The translations under genes were made by a program, and so were the position numbers. A model generated the notes under the pieces. The model saw only the letters and a list, made by a program, of their open reading frames with translations, did not search any database and was not told where the DNA came from. Positions 43,917-54,779 of a stretch of DNA of 64,000 nt are shown piece by piece. Origin of the DNA: Ascaphus truei. Its lineage: Eukaryota; Chordata; Amphibia; Anura; Ascaphidae. Position 1 is the stretch's first letter, and every line of letters begins with the position of its first letter. The stretch covers positions 110,751,174 through 110,815,173 of the forward strand of contig CM071571.1 of NCBI GenBank assembly GCA_036426205.1, read 5' to 3'.

Positions 43917-46784
43917 CGTTTCTTCACTGCTGATTTGCCATTGTGAGCTGGCTTAAAATTCATTTTTCATTTTAAATCGGAATTGCCCTGGAATTTATAC
44001 CTTTCTCATGCTGGAATTTTGGCTGTGCTCCTGTTTCCTACTCCATCCATTGTTACTATTCCTGAGGACTACACGCCTACAAAGGAGTACTGGATCTATC
44101 CTGGATTTACATTGGCAGGTAATGGGCAATAGCCCTGATATATTTACCTTAGCCTTTATTTGTTATTGTTCTTACCTATTGGGAATATACTGCACCGACA
44201 AACTTTATTCGAGCAAATACCCGGTATGTACCTGGCAGATACCTGGAATGCGCCACTCCTCACCTCTGACAAGCCCCGTTGCATTTGCCTTCCCAGCCTG
44301 GGTTCATGCCTGGCTAATGGGCGGCTGATCTGTTAAATGATAATGATTAGGATTTAATAGGCTGCAATGCTTCGCGTGTCTACCAGATGGCATAAATTCA
44401 TGAATTGTAATGCAGTATATATATATATACTGTGCAGTATTGCAGCCAGCGGGAATAAAATGCTTCAATCCCTGCTTGGAAAATAACTCAATGCACTCGG
44501 GCAGAAAACAGTCACAAACCTCAATACACCCGGGTATACCCGAATTCGTGGGACTAGCCAAGCTCGAATAAAGTGTGTCGCCAGTGTATACGCAAGGGCC
44601 AATTGCTGTGGTTGTCAAGTGGACACCATTAGGTCTGTATTTCCCATACATATGGACTCTTTGATTATGGACAATCATTGATTATGGACATTTCCATTGT
44701 ACTCTCTATATACATTTTGCAAATTTTCTTCATATTATGAATAGAGCATACGTGTGAATGTGAGCACCATTTACCATCCATCCCTAACAATACCAGCACA
44801 CACCTTCAAACTTTTTAACAACCAGCTTCCGTGGAACCGGTTGAAAATACCATGCACCTACCATTACCAGAATGATTCAACGGGGGCCCTGAAAGGTTTC
44901 CAAAATGTATTTACGCAATGCCAGGTAAAATTTCTATTTAAACTTCTGACATGCTATGGAGAGTGCTTAAATCGCCTTTATCATTGGAAACCTTATAGGA
45001 GCTGCTATGATTTGGGCTTCAGTGTTATTATTCCCAAACAGAACCCATGCTTGATGATTACAGCGCCTTTAAAAAATAGTTACAGGGGACTTTTGAAGGA
45101 AAGGCTTAAACTCAAAACAGGGAATGCCTTGTTAGAAGCAGGGTTCTGGGAATCTTACCTCTTATATTGCCAAGTTTCGTAACCTTGCAGCCACTACCGA
45201 TTGGACTGACAATAGTTTAATCACAGTTTCTCATCGGGGACTAAAAGACGAAGTGGCCCGGGTTGCGGTTCCTCCAAGTTTACCTCATAAATAGACCAAA
45301 GCCTATCCGAGCAACGAGCTGAATGCAAACAGGCTAGTGATCAGCTATCCGGAACACCCTCAGGCACAGAGTTGTTTATGTTTATGTCGTGTTGTCAGTT
45401 TCTCACAGGATACTGTACTCCTTTTAAAGTGAAGTACATGTTCAATGCGAAAGTTAGCCACACTTACAGTACATTGCAGAGGTTGCAAATCAATTGCAGG
45501 GGTGAACAACCCATTAACTTGCAGGCCATGGGGTCACAATCACTACTAACTGTGCTGTGTGTTACAGGGCTTGAAACATTTCAATGTTTAGAATTATGAA
45601 CATTAGCTACTGCAAAAAAGCAGATAACATTTACGGCTAGTTTGCAGCACCATGGGTTCAATGTTTTCTGGGTCTGGAATCACGTAACTTGGTCTTAAAA
45701 AAATGTACCACCAAATGCACGAAAGTCAGCTGTGTCAAACACTCAATGATTAAATGTTTAATAAGCAAAAAGCACAGCAATGTCCCTCTCAATGGACGCC
45801 CCCATTCCGAACCAAGTGGTTTCAGCACACTAATAGTACAGATGGAGGAAGCGTGGCCTCTTCCTCTGAATCCCTGGGCCCACAGTGTTCAACCACCTCC
45901 TCCCACACATTCTTTTGTGCTTTATAGCATGGAGCTGTGGCTGTAGCTTAATGTAAACAAAGAAATCGGCGGCTTGGAGATTAAGCAAACAAAACCTGGT
46001 CATTCAAATTGATTGTTTGCTTGGTTGGTCATGTTGCATTACTGTACTTTGCTTTAAATAACTGAATTTGCACAGCACTTGTGTACAAAACAAGTTCATG
46101 TTCTATTTTTGAACCACATCTTGATCGTTTTCAGTAAGAAAATTCAAGAATAGTTGTATCATTACATGGAAACACTGTGGGGTTAATCCTGGCTATGAGG
46201 TGTTCTGTATCCCTCCCTCCCACCCCCACACACATATCCAGACATGGGACCCATACTAATTTAAACTTTGTAGAAGTTCCATTACGTTGCATGTCTCCGG
46301 TCATGTTTTGTTCTGCAACCTTACCTAACATGGTGTATAAATTGGCGAATAGCATCAGGCAGTAGTAGTAGGGTTGTAGAAGCCGATGAGAGGACGTGAT
46401 GATGTGTGAAGGTGATGGGCTTACAGAAGAAACTTGGAGATGGCTGAAAAAAATTGTGGGGGGCATGTTCAGCCATGAGATAGCCAAAGAGAAGATCCTG
46501 GGACTTCCACCCTGGCTCCAGTGGATCTGAGCTGTACTGAAGAAGGGAAGAGTGCTGGACAAGACAAGCTCAAGAGGGCTGAAATCCCACCCAATCATCT
46601 TTTCACACACCAGAGCCACACATATCTCTCAGATCATGTCATTTACATGGACAATGCAGGTGGAATTGTGTTGGTAAATTGTACTCTGTGTACACTGCGT
46701 TCAGTACTTCTGGCCATTTTTCACACAAGAAAAGCAAAAACGGTTTTTTAATTGTTATCTATGCAGTGCAGGTTGCAGTATCCT
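43917..46784. other. No recognisable gene
   Basis: Contains a (TA)n tract at 44,416-44,430. Open stretches of 142 codons (44,754-45,182, plus) and 162 codons (46,131-46,619, minus) have no family I recognise and no splice or start context that favours coding. Confidence 0.35.
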
Positions 46785-47061
46785 GTAGGCAATGCATGCA
46801 GAGGTAATGACAGAAGACTTGCATTTGGAAAAGCAAACATATGTCTTTATTCAGTCGTTCAGCAACACAAAATACAGGTACAGCAAGCAAAATGTTATAT
46901 ACATAACACAGCATACTGTAGTGCAAACGTGCGACCCAGTGTCCCTGGGCTGCATGCTGCCTTTTAAACCTACAAACCCAGGGCTCATTAATCCTCCTGT
47001 TTCCTCTAGGTGGGGATTAACTATTTGCTGGCCAACAGTCCTAGCTGACAAAACTGCTCCT
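46785..47061 (-). repeat. Ty3/gypsy LTR fragment
   Basis: Shares GACTTGC-A/G-TTTG...TTTATTCAGTC...CAGCAACACAAAATACAG and the later TTAATCCT..CCTC..GGTTTAAC/GGATTAAC layout with 56,985-57,300, which precedes a gypsy gag. On the minus strand the signal CTGAATAAAGACATATG is the likely polyadenylation site. It ends where the perfect palindrome begins. Confidence 0.6.
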
Positions 47062-47265
47062 AATATACCCAAAGAAAAAAGAACTCAGTAGAATTTAGCA
47101 CTCAATTATCCCTAATGTTATATGTCAATATTAAAAATATCTTTATTCAGATTAAACTATATTTTTATAGTTTAATCTGAATAAAGATATTTTTAATATT
47201 GACATATAACATTAGGGATAATTGAGTGCTAAATTCTACTGAGTTCTTTTTTCTTTGGGTATATT
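47062..47265. repeat. Perfect palindrome, 100-base arms, 4-base loop
   Basis: 47,062-47,161 is the exact reverse complement of 47,166-47,265 by inspection, with TTTT (47,162-47,165) between. It contains no ORF. It separates an LTR fragment from gypsy RT/RNase H sequence. Confidence 0.95.
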
Positions 47266-47334
47266 GTCAATGCAATTCTCAGTCCAGCACCTTATCCACA
47301 TCACCTAGTAATCAAATTTCAGCTGAGCAGAGGT

Positions 47335-48125
47335 TTACTTACCTTCCCTCCCCCGTTTCTCCCACGGTAAAACTGCTCCTAAGTCTATATTAGAGGCATC
47401 CATTTGAACAATGAAAGGCCTCCTAAAATCAGGACTTTTATGTGTGTAGGCTTTGAACAACGTCATCAAATCACGCCCACTCAATTTTTTTTCGTTTAGA
47501 TCACCTGTGTAGGGGCCCTTTTTTGTGGCCCCCGAAACCATGGAGTAGTGTGGGATAAACCTATGGTAATACCCTGCAGAACAGGGTAACTATAGAAGTG
47601 AGCATACCTGTGTCTTTGTTTGTGGCGTGGGAGCTTCTCTCAGGGCATTTACCTTACTGACTAATGGTTTGACTCTTCCACCTCCCATGGCATAACCAAG
47701 GTATTTGGTTTCTGCCTTTCCCGGAGTGCATTTCTTTGGGGTAGCGATCAGCCCGACTCTCTTAATGACCGGAGGATTGCCTTCAGTCTGTTCTTATGGG
47801 ATCCCCAGTGCTTGCTGAATACCACAGTATCTTCAAGATATGCCACTGCATAACCTCTATGAGAACGCTGTTCATCATTCTCAGGAAAATTGCAAGTACC
47901 CCGGAATGTTTACAAACTGAAACAAGCCCATAGGAGTGGTATAAGCGGTTTTGGGTCTGTTTTCAAAGAATTTTCCAATACCCTTTCATCAAATCTAGAG
48001 AGGTTATGCCTCTCCTAATGAGTCAAGCAACTCATCTACTCTGGGCATTGGATATGCCTCAAACTGTGAGACAGCATTGACTTTACCTAGGTCTACACAG
48101 GAGTCTTTTAAGAGATCTAAGATGC
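47335..48125 (-). pseudogene. Ty3/gypsy reverse transcriptase and RNase H start
   Basis: On the minus strand, with frameshifts: VDLGKVNAVSQFEAYPMPRV and DELLDSLGEA (RT fingers), AVAYLEDTVVFSKHWGSH (palm box, YLED where YLDD is usual), PKKCTPGKAE-like and YLGYAMGGGRVKP-like segments, then LMTLFKAYTHKSPDFRRPF and IVQMDASNIDLGAVL (the connection and first RNase H Asp). It stops at about 47,335. The gag and protease that should precede it are missing, and an integrase lies upstream instead. Confidence 0.8.
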
Positions 48126-48129
48126 CTCA

Positions 48130-48940
48130 AAGTTGACGTCCGTACAAAAATTCAACGGGAAGAACTCTGTAGAGGATTGGGGAACTTCCAACACCGCAAA
48201 AAGTAGAATGGAAAACAGTTCATCCCAATCTTTTTTTTTTCCGAGGTACAACATTTTGAATGATTGACTTCAAGGTTCGGTTGAACCTTTCACTAACCAA
48301 TCTGTTTGCGGATGGTACACTGAAGTTCTTACAAACTTCACATCCAATAACTTCACAAGTTCACACTTGAAGTTTGTTCTTGATCTGTTAAAATCCCTTT
48401 GTAAAGCCCTACCCATAAGAATAACTCTACTAACTTATTGGCCACATTGTTAGCCGTAGCTGTCCTCAAGGGAAAAGCCTCCGGATATTGGGTAGTGCAA
48501 TCCACAAGCACGAGGATAAATCTACATTTCTTCTCTGAGGGCTGTAATGGACCTACAAGATCCATTCCCACACTCTCAAATGGGACGTTTACCAAGGGTA
48601 ATGGAATCAATGGCCCAGTTTCTGATTCTTCTGTCTGGTCAATTGGCACTCTGGGCAGCTCGTACAGAATTTAGTAATATCCACGTGTTCCCCTGTCTAA
48701 AAGAAACGTTAAAGAATACGGTCTCAGGTTTTGTCCTGCCCCAAGTATCCTCCTCACAGTACAGTATGGGCTAATTTGAATACCGCTTTTATTAATATTT
48801 AGGGGACCAGAATTTGTCGCGGGACTTTCCCTGTTTGTGTATCCTTGGACACCCGGAACAAGATATCATCCTTTAACATAAAATTAGATTATTTTGTTTA
48901 CCCCAACCTGGTCAATTATTTAGTCATTACACATTACGAC
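48130..48940 (-). pseudogene. Ty3/gypsy integrase
   Basis: On the minus strand: KLAHTVL-GG-YLG..KT with the two histidine-type positions degraded, then DITKFCTSCPECQLT (CxxC of the zinc-binding domain), then PLPLVNVPFESVGMDLVGPL, RFILVLVDCTTQYPEAFPLR and VGLYKGILTDQ, followed by SVYHPQTD and the end of the core. These are the D-D-E core boxes of gypsy integrase. The sequence runs directly into RT sequence at about 48,125. Confidence 0.82.
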
Positions 48941-49083
48941 CTATTCGTGGTGTTAACCCAGAACTGGATCCTCCGTCTATCTTGACATGAAATCAGGGTC
49001 TGAGTTCCGTCAGACTAATTAGGATAGGTCTCTCTTTTCCCTCCCTCTATCCTTCCCCAACAATGCAGGTAATTTTACATCAT

Positions 49084-49645
49084 TGTGACAGAGCGGCCCT
49101 ATAGGCGAGGTCAGTTAAGAGTCAACACAATGCATTTTAGGCTTTACCAAAACATTACGTTGTTTATTTCTCCACAAACACAACAAAACATTGGGCACAC
49201 TGCCCCTTTAAGGCAAAACACAAAGCATAAAAATAAAGCTAACTCCACCTTCGGAGACTTACTAAACAGTACAGGTCATAGCTACCTGTCTGGCTAGCTA
49301 GCCCAGTTACCATCCACAAAACATACAACACAATATCAGTATCAGGGAACAATATTAAAAATCCTTATCTGAGTTTGCTGGTCCGCCGTCTCCGATTTCT
49401 CCAGGTGAACATCAGATGCAGGCGTTGCAGTCCTGCTGCTCCAATGAAGTCTTTCATGTCCACTCCTGCCTTGTTTCTGTGCAGGATTCTCTGTGGTGCG
49501 GGGCTTTGGGATCCCCACTGTTCACAGGCAAAACCCTCTGGTGAACAAGAAGCCTGTATCCCTGCGGGCTGGAGCGTGGTTGGTGCTTGATCTGAATCCC
49601 AGCAAGGACACAGGCAATCTTCTGTACCCTCCACTCAAACCAAGC
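49084..49645 (-). repeat. Possible LTR
   Basis: On the minus strand the block ends CGCTCTGTCACA near 49,084 and has GGAGAAATAAACAACG about 80 bases earlier. It is upstream of the integrase on the same strand. Weak call from layout alone. Confidence 0.35.
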
Positions 49646-49649
49646 CTAT

Positions 49650-49735
49650 TTTGTAGCGGTAAGAGGTAAGGCATTGGTATTAGTATTATGGAAGGTCCCG
49701 AGTTCGATCCCTGCAGTGTGGGTGGAGTCTTGCAC
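49650..49735 (+). repeat. tRNA-like sequence (tRNA relic or SINE head)
   Basis: TGTAGCGGTAAGAGGTAAGG resembles an A box region and GAGTTCGATCCCTGC a B box, spaced about 50 bases apart as in a tRNA. The acceptor ends do not pair well and there is no CCA context, so it is a relic or a tRNA-derived SINE head, not a functional tRNA. Confidence 0.5.
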
Positions 49736-50318
49736 AGCTTGAGGACTCTTTGTTGGGGATATTGAAAACGAAGGACTGCATCATCTAGCCCAGTGGATGC
49801 TGTATCGGCCGTGAAGCAGAAGCTGTTGCTGTGTGAAGTGATGTTCGTTCAAATTGACCCAGGGTGGTCTAAATGCTCACCACAAAGTCACTTATGTAAG
49901 TGCATTACTTTATGTTTTTTAAAATAAAAGCAATATTATACTATTTTTGCTTTTTCCTTTCTATATGTGGATTTTCCCTCCCTTCCCATGGGATAATACT
50001 TGTGTAAACACGGAGTACCTGTTTGGAGAAAAGTTGGTAACTTATAACAACCACACTGCCTGATTATCACGTCTAATATGTGAGTTTAAAATTTATAGAG
50101 TGTTCATCAAATACTCTATTTGTTGAACCAGACAATATTGCACTATTGGGTGTCTTTATTCTCTTCTATGACCTGATGAAATGTTGCGCACCTGCTGTTG
50201 TTCATTGTTTGCTGTTTGGATTGGGATTGAGTCCTGTTTCAGGAGCTGCACTTTCTAAGGACAGTATATATTATTTTTTGTATTTTGTTAAAGTAGTGTT
50301 ATTTGCGCTCAACTTTCT
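49736..50318. other. No recognisable gene
   Basis: Non-coding. It includes AAAATAAAAGCAATATTA near 49,920, which might be the tail of the tRNA-like repeat. Confidence 0.35.
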
Positions 50319-51284
50319 TTGTTAATTCTTACTAGAGGACTAACCTCTCAAATGTACAAAGAAGTGACCTGTTCGGGGTATTCCCGAAAGTTACAGTATA
50401 TGTCCCAATGGGAGTCAGACTTGGGAGAGGTACTGGACAATGAAGAATGGGATGAGATTTTTTTGGCGGTGGCAAAGAGTTCGTTTTGCACGACGTTAAA
50501 CGAGAACGCATAAAAAGTTTTAATGAGATGGTACCTCACCCCACTAAAATTATCAAAATGTATTCCGGGTTACTAACCATTGGGCCTTAAACAATGTGGA
50601 GAAAGAGCGGATCTGCTACATATGCTGTGGTCTTGCCCTCAGGTTGTGCCCCTGTGGGAGTAGATTAGAGATTGGATACAGAGGATCTTGGGCCTCACCA
50701 GTCCCATGGACCCGTGGCTTTTCCTACAGAACAGACCAGCTCAGGGATTAGCCAGGGTCGAAAATAAATTCGTTGCTCATTTTGCAACAGCAACAAGATG
50801 CAAAATCGCAGCATTATGGAAGCAAATTGAAATTCCATATATTACTACATTTCGAAATAGATTTTCGTTTTTTTGCCAGATGGAAAAATGAACCAGTTTA
50901 GTTAATGACACTGGCACTAAATTCCAAAAAGTTTTGTTACCGTGGCTGGCTCAAACAGATTTCCCAGGGGTGAACGGTGCCACAGTTCCGCTTTGATTGA
51001 AATAAATGCGTTCTCCTTTGACTAAGGGAATCACAGTTTCAAAGATATTGAAGATTTAGATAGCCAAACGCGATCCTAGTGTCGGAAATAGGAAACTGAG
51101 ACCGCACGGGAGAAGATAAGGCACTGGATGGATACAAGGAGATGACAAAAGATGGATCACCTGGACCAAAAAGCTAAAAGAGTACCTTCAACCTCCTCCC
51201 TCCCACCCTCCAAAAATGAGATGTTATGTTATATGTTTAATATGTGCAAACTCAATAAAACTTTAAGTTACAAAAAAAAAGGAC
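50319..51284 (+). pseudogene. Diverged L1 ORF2 C-terminus with 3' UTR and poly(A)
   Basis: Same domain as the 1-8,309 array but clearly older: LTSQMYKEVTCSGYS, MSQWESDLGEVLDNEEW, VAKSSFCTTLNENA, then a cysteine-rich tail (QCGERADLLHMLWSCPQ), MDPWLFLQNRPAQGLAR and PWLAQTDFPGV. Three stops interrupt it. The tail has CTCAATAAAACTTTAAG and an A-run at 51,271-51,280. It is 5'-truncated, as is common for L1 insertions. Confidence 0.88.
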
Positions 51285-51955
51285 ATAGAGCTGGAAACAT
51301 GTATAAATACATATAGACGTATATCATCCAATTTAGATGAAAGTAAGAAAACTCCAGTGTAGTGTCAGTTGTTACTTTGAAAAAACAGTTTTTCCTGAAA
51401 ATAGTATAAAAGAGGGGGATTAGTCACTCTCTGTGTTCGGTAGTATTTTATTAACTTTTTACAGTATTCACTTTGCTCTGTGGAATCTTGTTCCTTGGAT
51501 TGTTTCAAGCAGGTAAATCCAGATATATTTTAAAATTCCATGTTTAATTTTGTTCACTGATGCTTGTGTTGTGCGCTACCCTTTAGATGATTAGTCCAAG
51601 GTAGGTGTAGGTGTACCTTGCTTAGCAAGTAGTATGGCCATCATCGTAGTATGGCCATCGTCTCTCCGTGCCAGATCCGCTGCTGCTGTCAATTAGCCGT
51701 TCTGTATGGATACTGCCTCTCTGATTGATCATGGGCTACACATCAGCCGCCACACTATGGAGGTCACCTGTGGTCTGGTAATGCTCCTCCGGGCCTGCCA
51801 CTCCAAAGTTGCAGCGATACAACACGATAAATCAGCTGCTTGCTGTGGCCGACTCATCCTCTGCTGCTCGGGATCTCCTCTGCATACGCAATCCTAGCAG
51901 TTTTTTAATTCTGAAGCTGGTCGAATAGCTTACTAAGGGAGCTCACAAGGTTCAG
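51285..51955. other. No recognisable gene
   Basis: Mixed-composition sequence with no supported feature; a short local duplication AGTATGGCCATC at 51,632 and 51,648. Confidence 0.4.
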
Positions 51956-51960
51956 GGTTC

Positions 51961-52002
51961 TCACCCTACGCATTTCACCTTATTCAGGCTTCCTCAGGTG
52001 TA
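51961..52002 (-). ncRNA. Hammerhead-ribozyme-like motif, copy k
   Basis: On the minus strand: CACC, core CUGAGGA plus A, stem GCCU/AGGU (loop GAAU, one G-U), GAAA, AUGCGU, A, then GGGUG, which can pair with the leading CAC(C). Core C3-G8 is canonical. It has the same orientation as the Penelope-like element at 53,915-56,390. Confidence 0.6.
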
Positions 52003-52306
52003 TTACAGGTAGTGTTTTGTATGGCAGATGGTGCTCATAAACATATGTGACTATATTAATAGAATTTTTGTATATAAATCTTCATGAATGTGGGATACTG
52101 GAATGAATGTCCAATATAACATATATGATGTATTGCCAGAGAGGAGTATGTACCTAGTGGTGTCCACCCGACAACCACAGCATAAGGCACACTAATTTCT
52201 TCCCAGTCTGGTATATCAATACAATATTCATTTATATAACAAGGAGCTATAGCAATTACCTGTCAGCTTCTCAGGACAGCAGGTAATCCAGAACGTGCCC
52301 TGTAAG

Positions 52307-52537
52307 GCAGAAGATCCAGAGTTTGTAGGTAAATGCAGAGCACAGCCAAAAATAGAAAAGATAGAAATTCCAGGACAACTCAAATATATGAATCAATTTA
52401 TTGCAACAGCAGATGGACAGGATGAAATGCACCTACGCTTTTCGTGTGTGAGCACTTTATTAAGATGATAAAGATTTTCTATCTTTTCTATTTTTTTGGT
52501 TTTGCTCTGCATTTACCTACAACCTCTGGTTTCTCAG
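52307..52537. repeat. Short inverted repeat around ribozyme-like copy l
   Basis: 52,307-52,366 (GTTTGTAGGTAAATGCAGAG, AAAATAGAAAAGATAGAAA) is the reverse complement, with few mismatches, of 52,478-52,537. The loop of about 110 bases holds the hammerhead-like motif at 52,427-52,466. Confidence 0.7.
52427..52466 (-). ncRNA. Hammerhead-ribozyme-like motif, copy l
   Basis: On the minus strand: UUAAUAA plus A, stem GUG/CAC with loop CUCACA, GAAA, AAGCGU, A, GG. Core positions 3 and 8 are U and A; position 5 is changed to A, which should inactivate it. It lies downstream of the Penelope-like element on the same strand. Confidence 0.5.
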
Positions 52538-52539
52538 GG

Positions 52540-53914
52540 GTATGATTAGATGCTTGATCCTGCACCTTTTTATACAGACCATAATTAGAAGACATGGCTT
52601 CCTTATTAAAGATTTTTCAATCAGCTTCAAAGCTGGACATTTATATTTAATCTTCTTCTTGTGCTTTGCATATGTCAAAGTGGATGTTCTCACTTATTAA
52701 GAGTGTTTATGTTAGAGGGTATATGACTTCTATCAATCCATGGAGAAGTTATCACGTGTTTATTGATTTTGAAAGCATGGCATATCTTTTTGTTCATATG
52801 CTAGTGCATATGTATATCATTTTTTTTGTCTTATACCAGTATAATTTGAAAATAAACATTTCATTGAGCTTATAGTAAATCAAAACATTGCAACCTATTT
52901 GTTGCCTTCATTGCAACAATGTAACCCTATGTACAGGGTTTATGATTCCTCTATTGTCAGAAAATCGCATACATTATGAAAGGTTGCAATTATTCAAGAT
53001 TTGTTAGGGTTTGTTAACATTGTTGCATGTTTTTTGTTCAAATGCTTTCTCAATGGAGAAATGAATTACCATACCTAATATCAGCATACCGTTTAAAATC
53101 CATAATCATGCACATAGTATTTATCCAAAAAAATATATAGTTTATCAAAATTGATATCATGTTGAATTTTACCAATAGGAATTGTTATTCATTAAATCAT
53201 TATTGGTAAGATATCGTACCTGTTTAATGTATATGTTTGGTACACGTTTGATACAATGTGTAAAATTTCAATAAAGTGGAACATGTAAATTGTGTCATAC
53301 AAAAATGGAAGCTAGAATAAAGCTACAAAGCAGATACCATACCTGAAATAATGGATAATTTGAGAAGAGACAAAGACATTTGAGATATACTGTAATAGGA
53401 ATGAGGATGACTTATCAAAATATCTTTCAGCCTTAAATGTAATGACATAGATATGTAGCACGGGGACAATATAATTGTAAATCTTAAGGTCTCAATTTAA
53501 AGAGAAACCGTTCATTTCTATTTAATGAATATAATTTTCAAGAGTATCTCCATTCACAGAAACAAAATAACGTTAAACTTATTATATAGAACTGATCAAT
53601 GGGAATCTGAAAAAAATTCCATTGTCAGTGGCATACGGTATTAAGCAAAATTATAACGAATGTTGGCATTTTACTGCCAGCATTCATTTAAGATCATCCC
53701 ATATTTTATATTTAATATTGCATTGACATACAAAAGAGGGAAATCAGTGCTATTTCTTAGAGGCATATTTGTTAACCAATGACAAAATATTATGTAAGAG
53801 CTTACAATTAACAAATCATCGCAGGGAGTGGTCCATTAGTTCCTGGAGGGACTGTCCTGGAATTGGTGGATATTCGTTAAGAATATTGGGATAGTAGTGA
53901 GAAACTTTAAAGGA
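52540..53914. other. A+T-rich sequence, possibly Penelope 3' non-coding region
   Basis: No supported coding region. It lies between the last Penelope coding sequence and the ribozyme-like motifs on the same strand. Confidence 0.35.
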
Positions 53915-54300
53915 AGGAGACAACATCAATATCTATGTTGAGACCAACTGTAGGGGGGGGGTCAGTTTTTTTAGAGTGTAAATCCAATATTATTCACGTT
54001 GTGATATTTTCTTAATAACCCCCTCTCCAATTGTTGGCGACTAATTTGATACCAATGAAGATAAGATTTTTGGGGTTACATTGATGCGTAGTTCTAAAGT
54101 GGTTGGATACATTGTGCGATTTAAGACCCTTCTCTATGTTTCTTACGTGTTCACCCATTCTTGTTTTTAACGTTCTTGTTGTCCGTCCAACGTAGTGTAT
54201 TCCGCAGTCACATTCCATGAGGTAGACCACTCCCTTGCTGTTGCATGAAATAGTATCTACAGTATAATCGTGAATTTCTCACCAGTGACTTTTAACAGAA
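53915..54300 (-). pseudogene. GIY-YIG endonuclease domain of the Penelope-like element
   Basis: A 72-codon open stretch (54,012-54,230) encodes VYLMECDCGIHYVGRTTRTL followed by KTRMGEH and SNHFRTTH. This is the GIY-YIG nuclease core: a VYL strand in place of GIY, YVG in place of YIG, a conserved Arg in LKTR and Glu in GEH. Upstream are paired cysteines typical of the linker (CNPNQTTQT region, near 54,300). The tail RGGY then continues out of frame to about 53,915. The domain nicks target DNA for priming. Confidence 0.88.
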
Positions 54301-54779
54301 ATTCTTTAGTTTGTGTTGTTTGATTTGGATTGCAGCGACAACCTCTGCAATTGGTAAATTTATAGAAGCCTTTTGACCCCTTTTCTAGCAAAATTGTCTC
54401 TTTTTTTCTTTCAGGACGCCGGGAACCAGCTGTTTTATATTGGGAGCTTTTGAAAATATTATTTTTGTGTTTTCAGTTAAAATTGGTTTTAGCAAATTTT
54501 TGTAATACTGTATGTGCCAGTGTTTTCCCCAAATTCTTCTAATCTGTTCATATTCACTATTGAATTTAGAGATAAACGGTATAAAGGACAGGAATTTTAC
54601 TATTTGCTATTGATAAATTTTAGTATTGTATATTAAGATTTCAGATGTATCAGTTATGTTGACGTTATGCATTGCTTTGTCTATAATATCCTCTCCATAT
54701 TTTCTATGAATTTGTTTTTCAGTGATATTGCTTTTTCATGGAAATCTTTTTTTTAACAATTGCGTTTTAATCTCCGGAA

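Noticed and set aside
44754..45182. 142-codon plus-strand open frame
   Set aside because: No family recognised and no conserved motif; not enough to call a gene.
46131..46619. 162-codon minus-strand open frame
   Set aside because: No recognisable domain and no splice or start context; it lies in repeat-rich DNA, so probably chance.
49365..49634. Overlapping 89- and 71-codon open frames on opposite strands
   Set aside because: They lie in a probable LTR and show no protein family.
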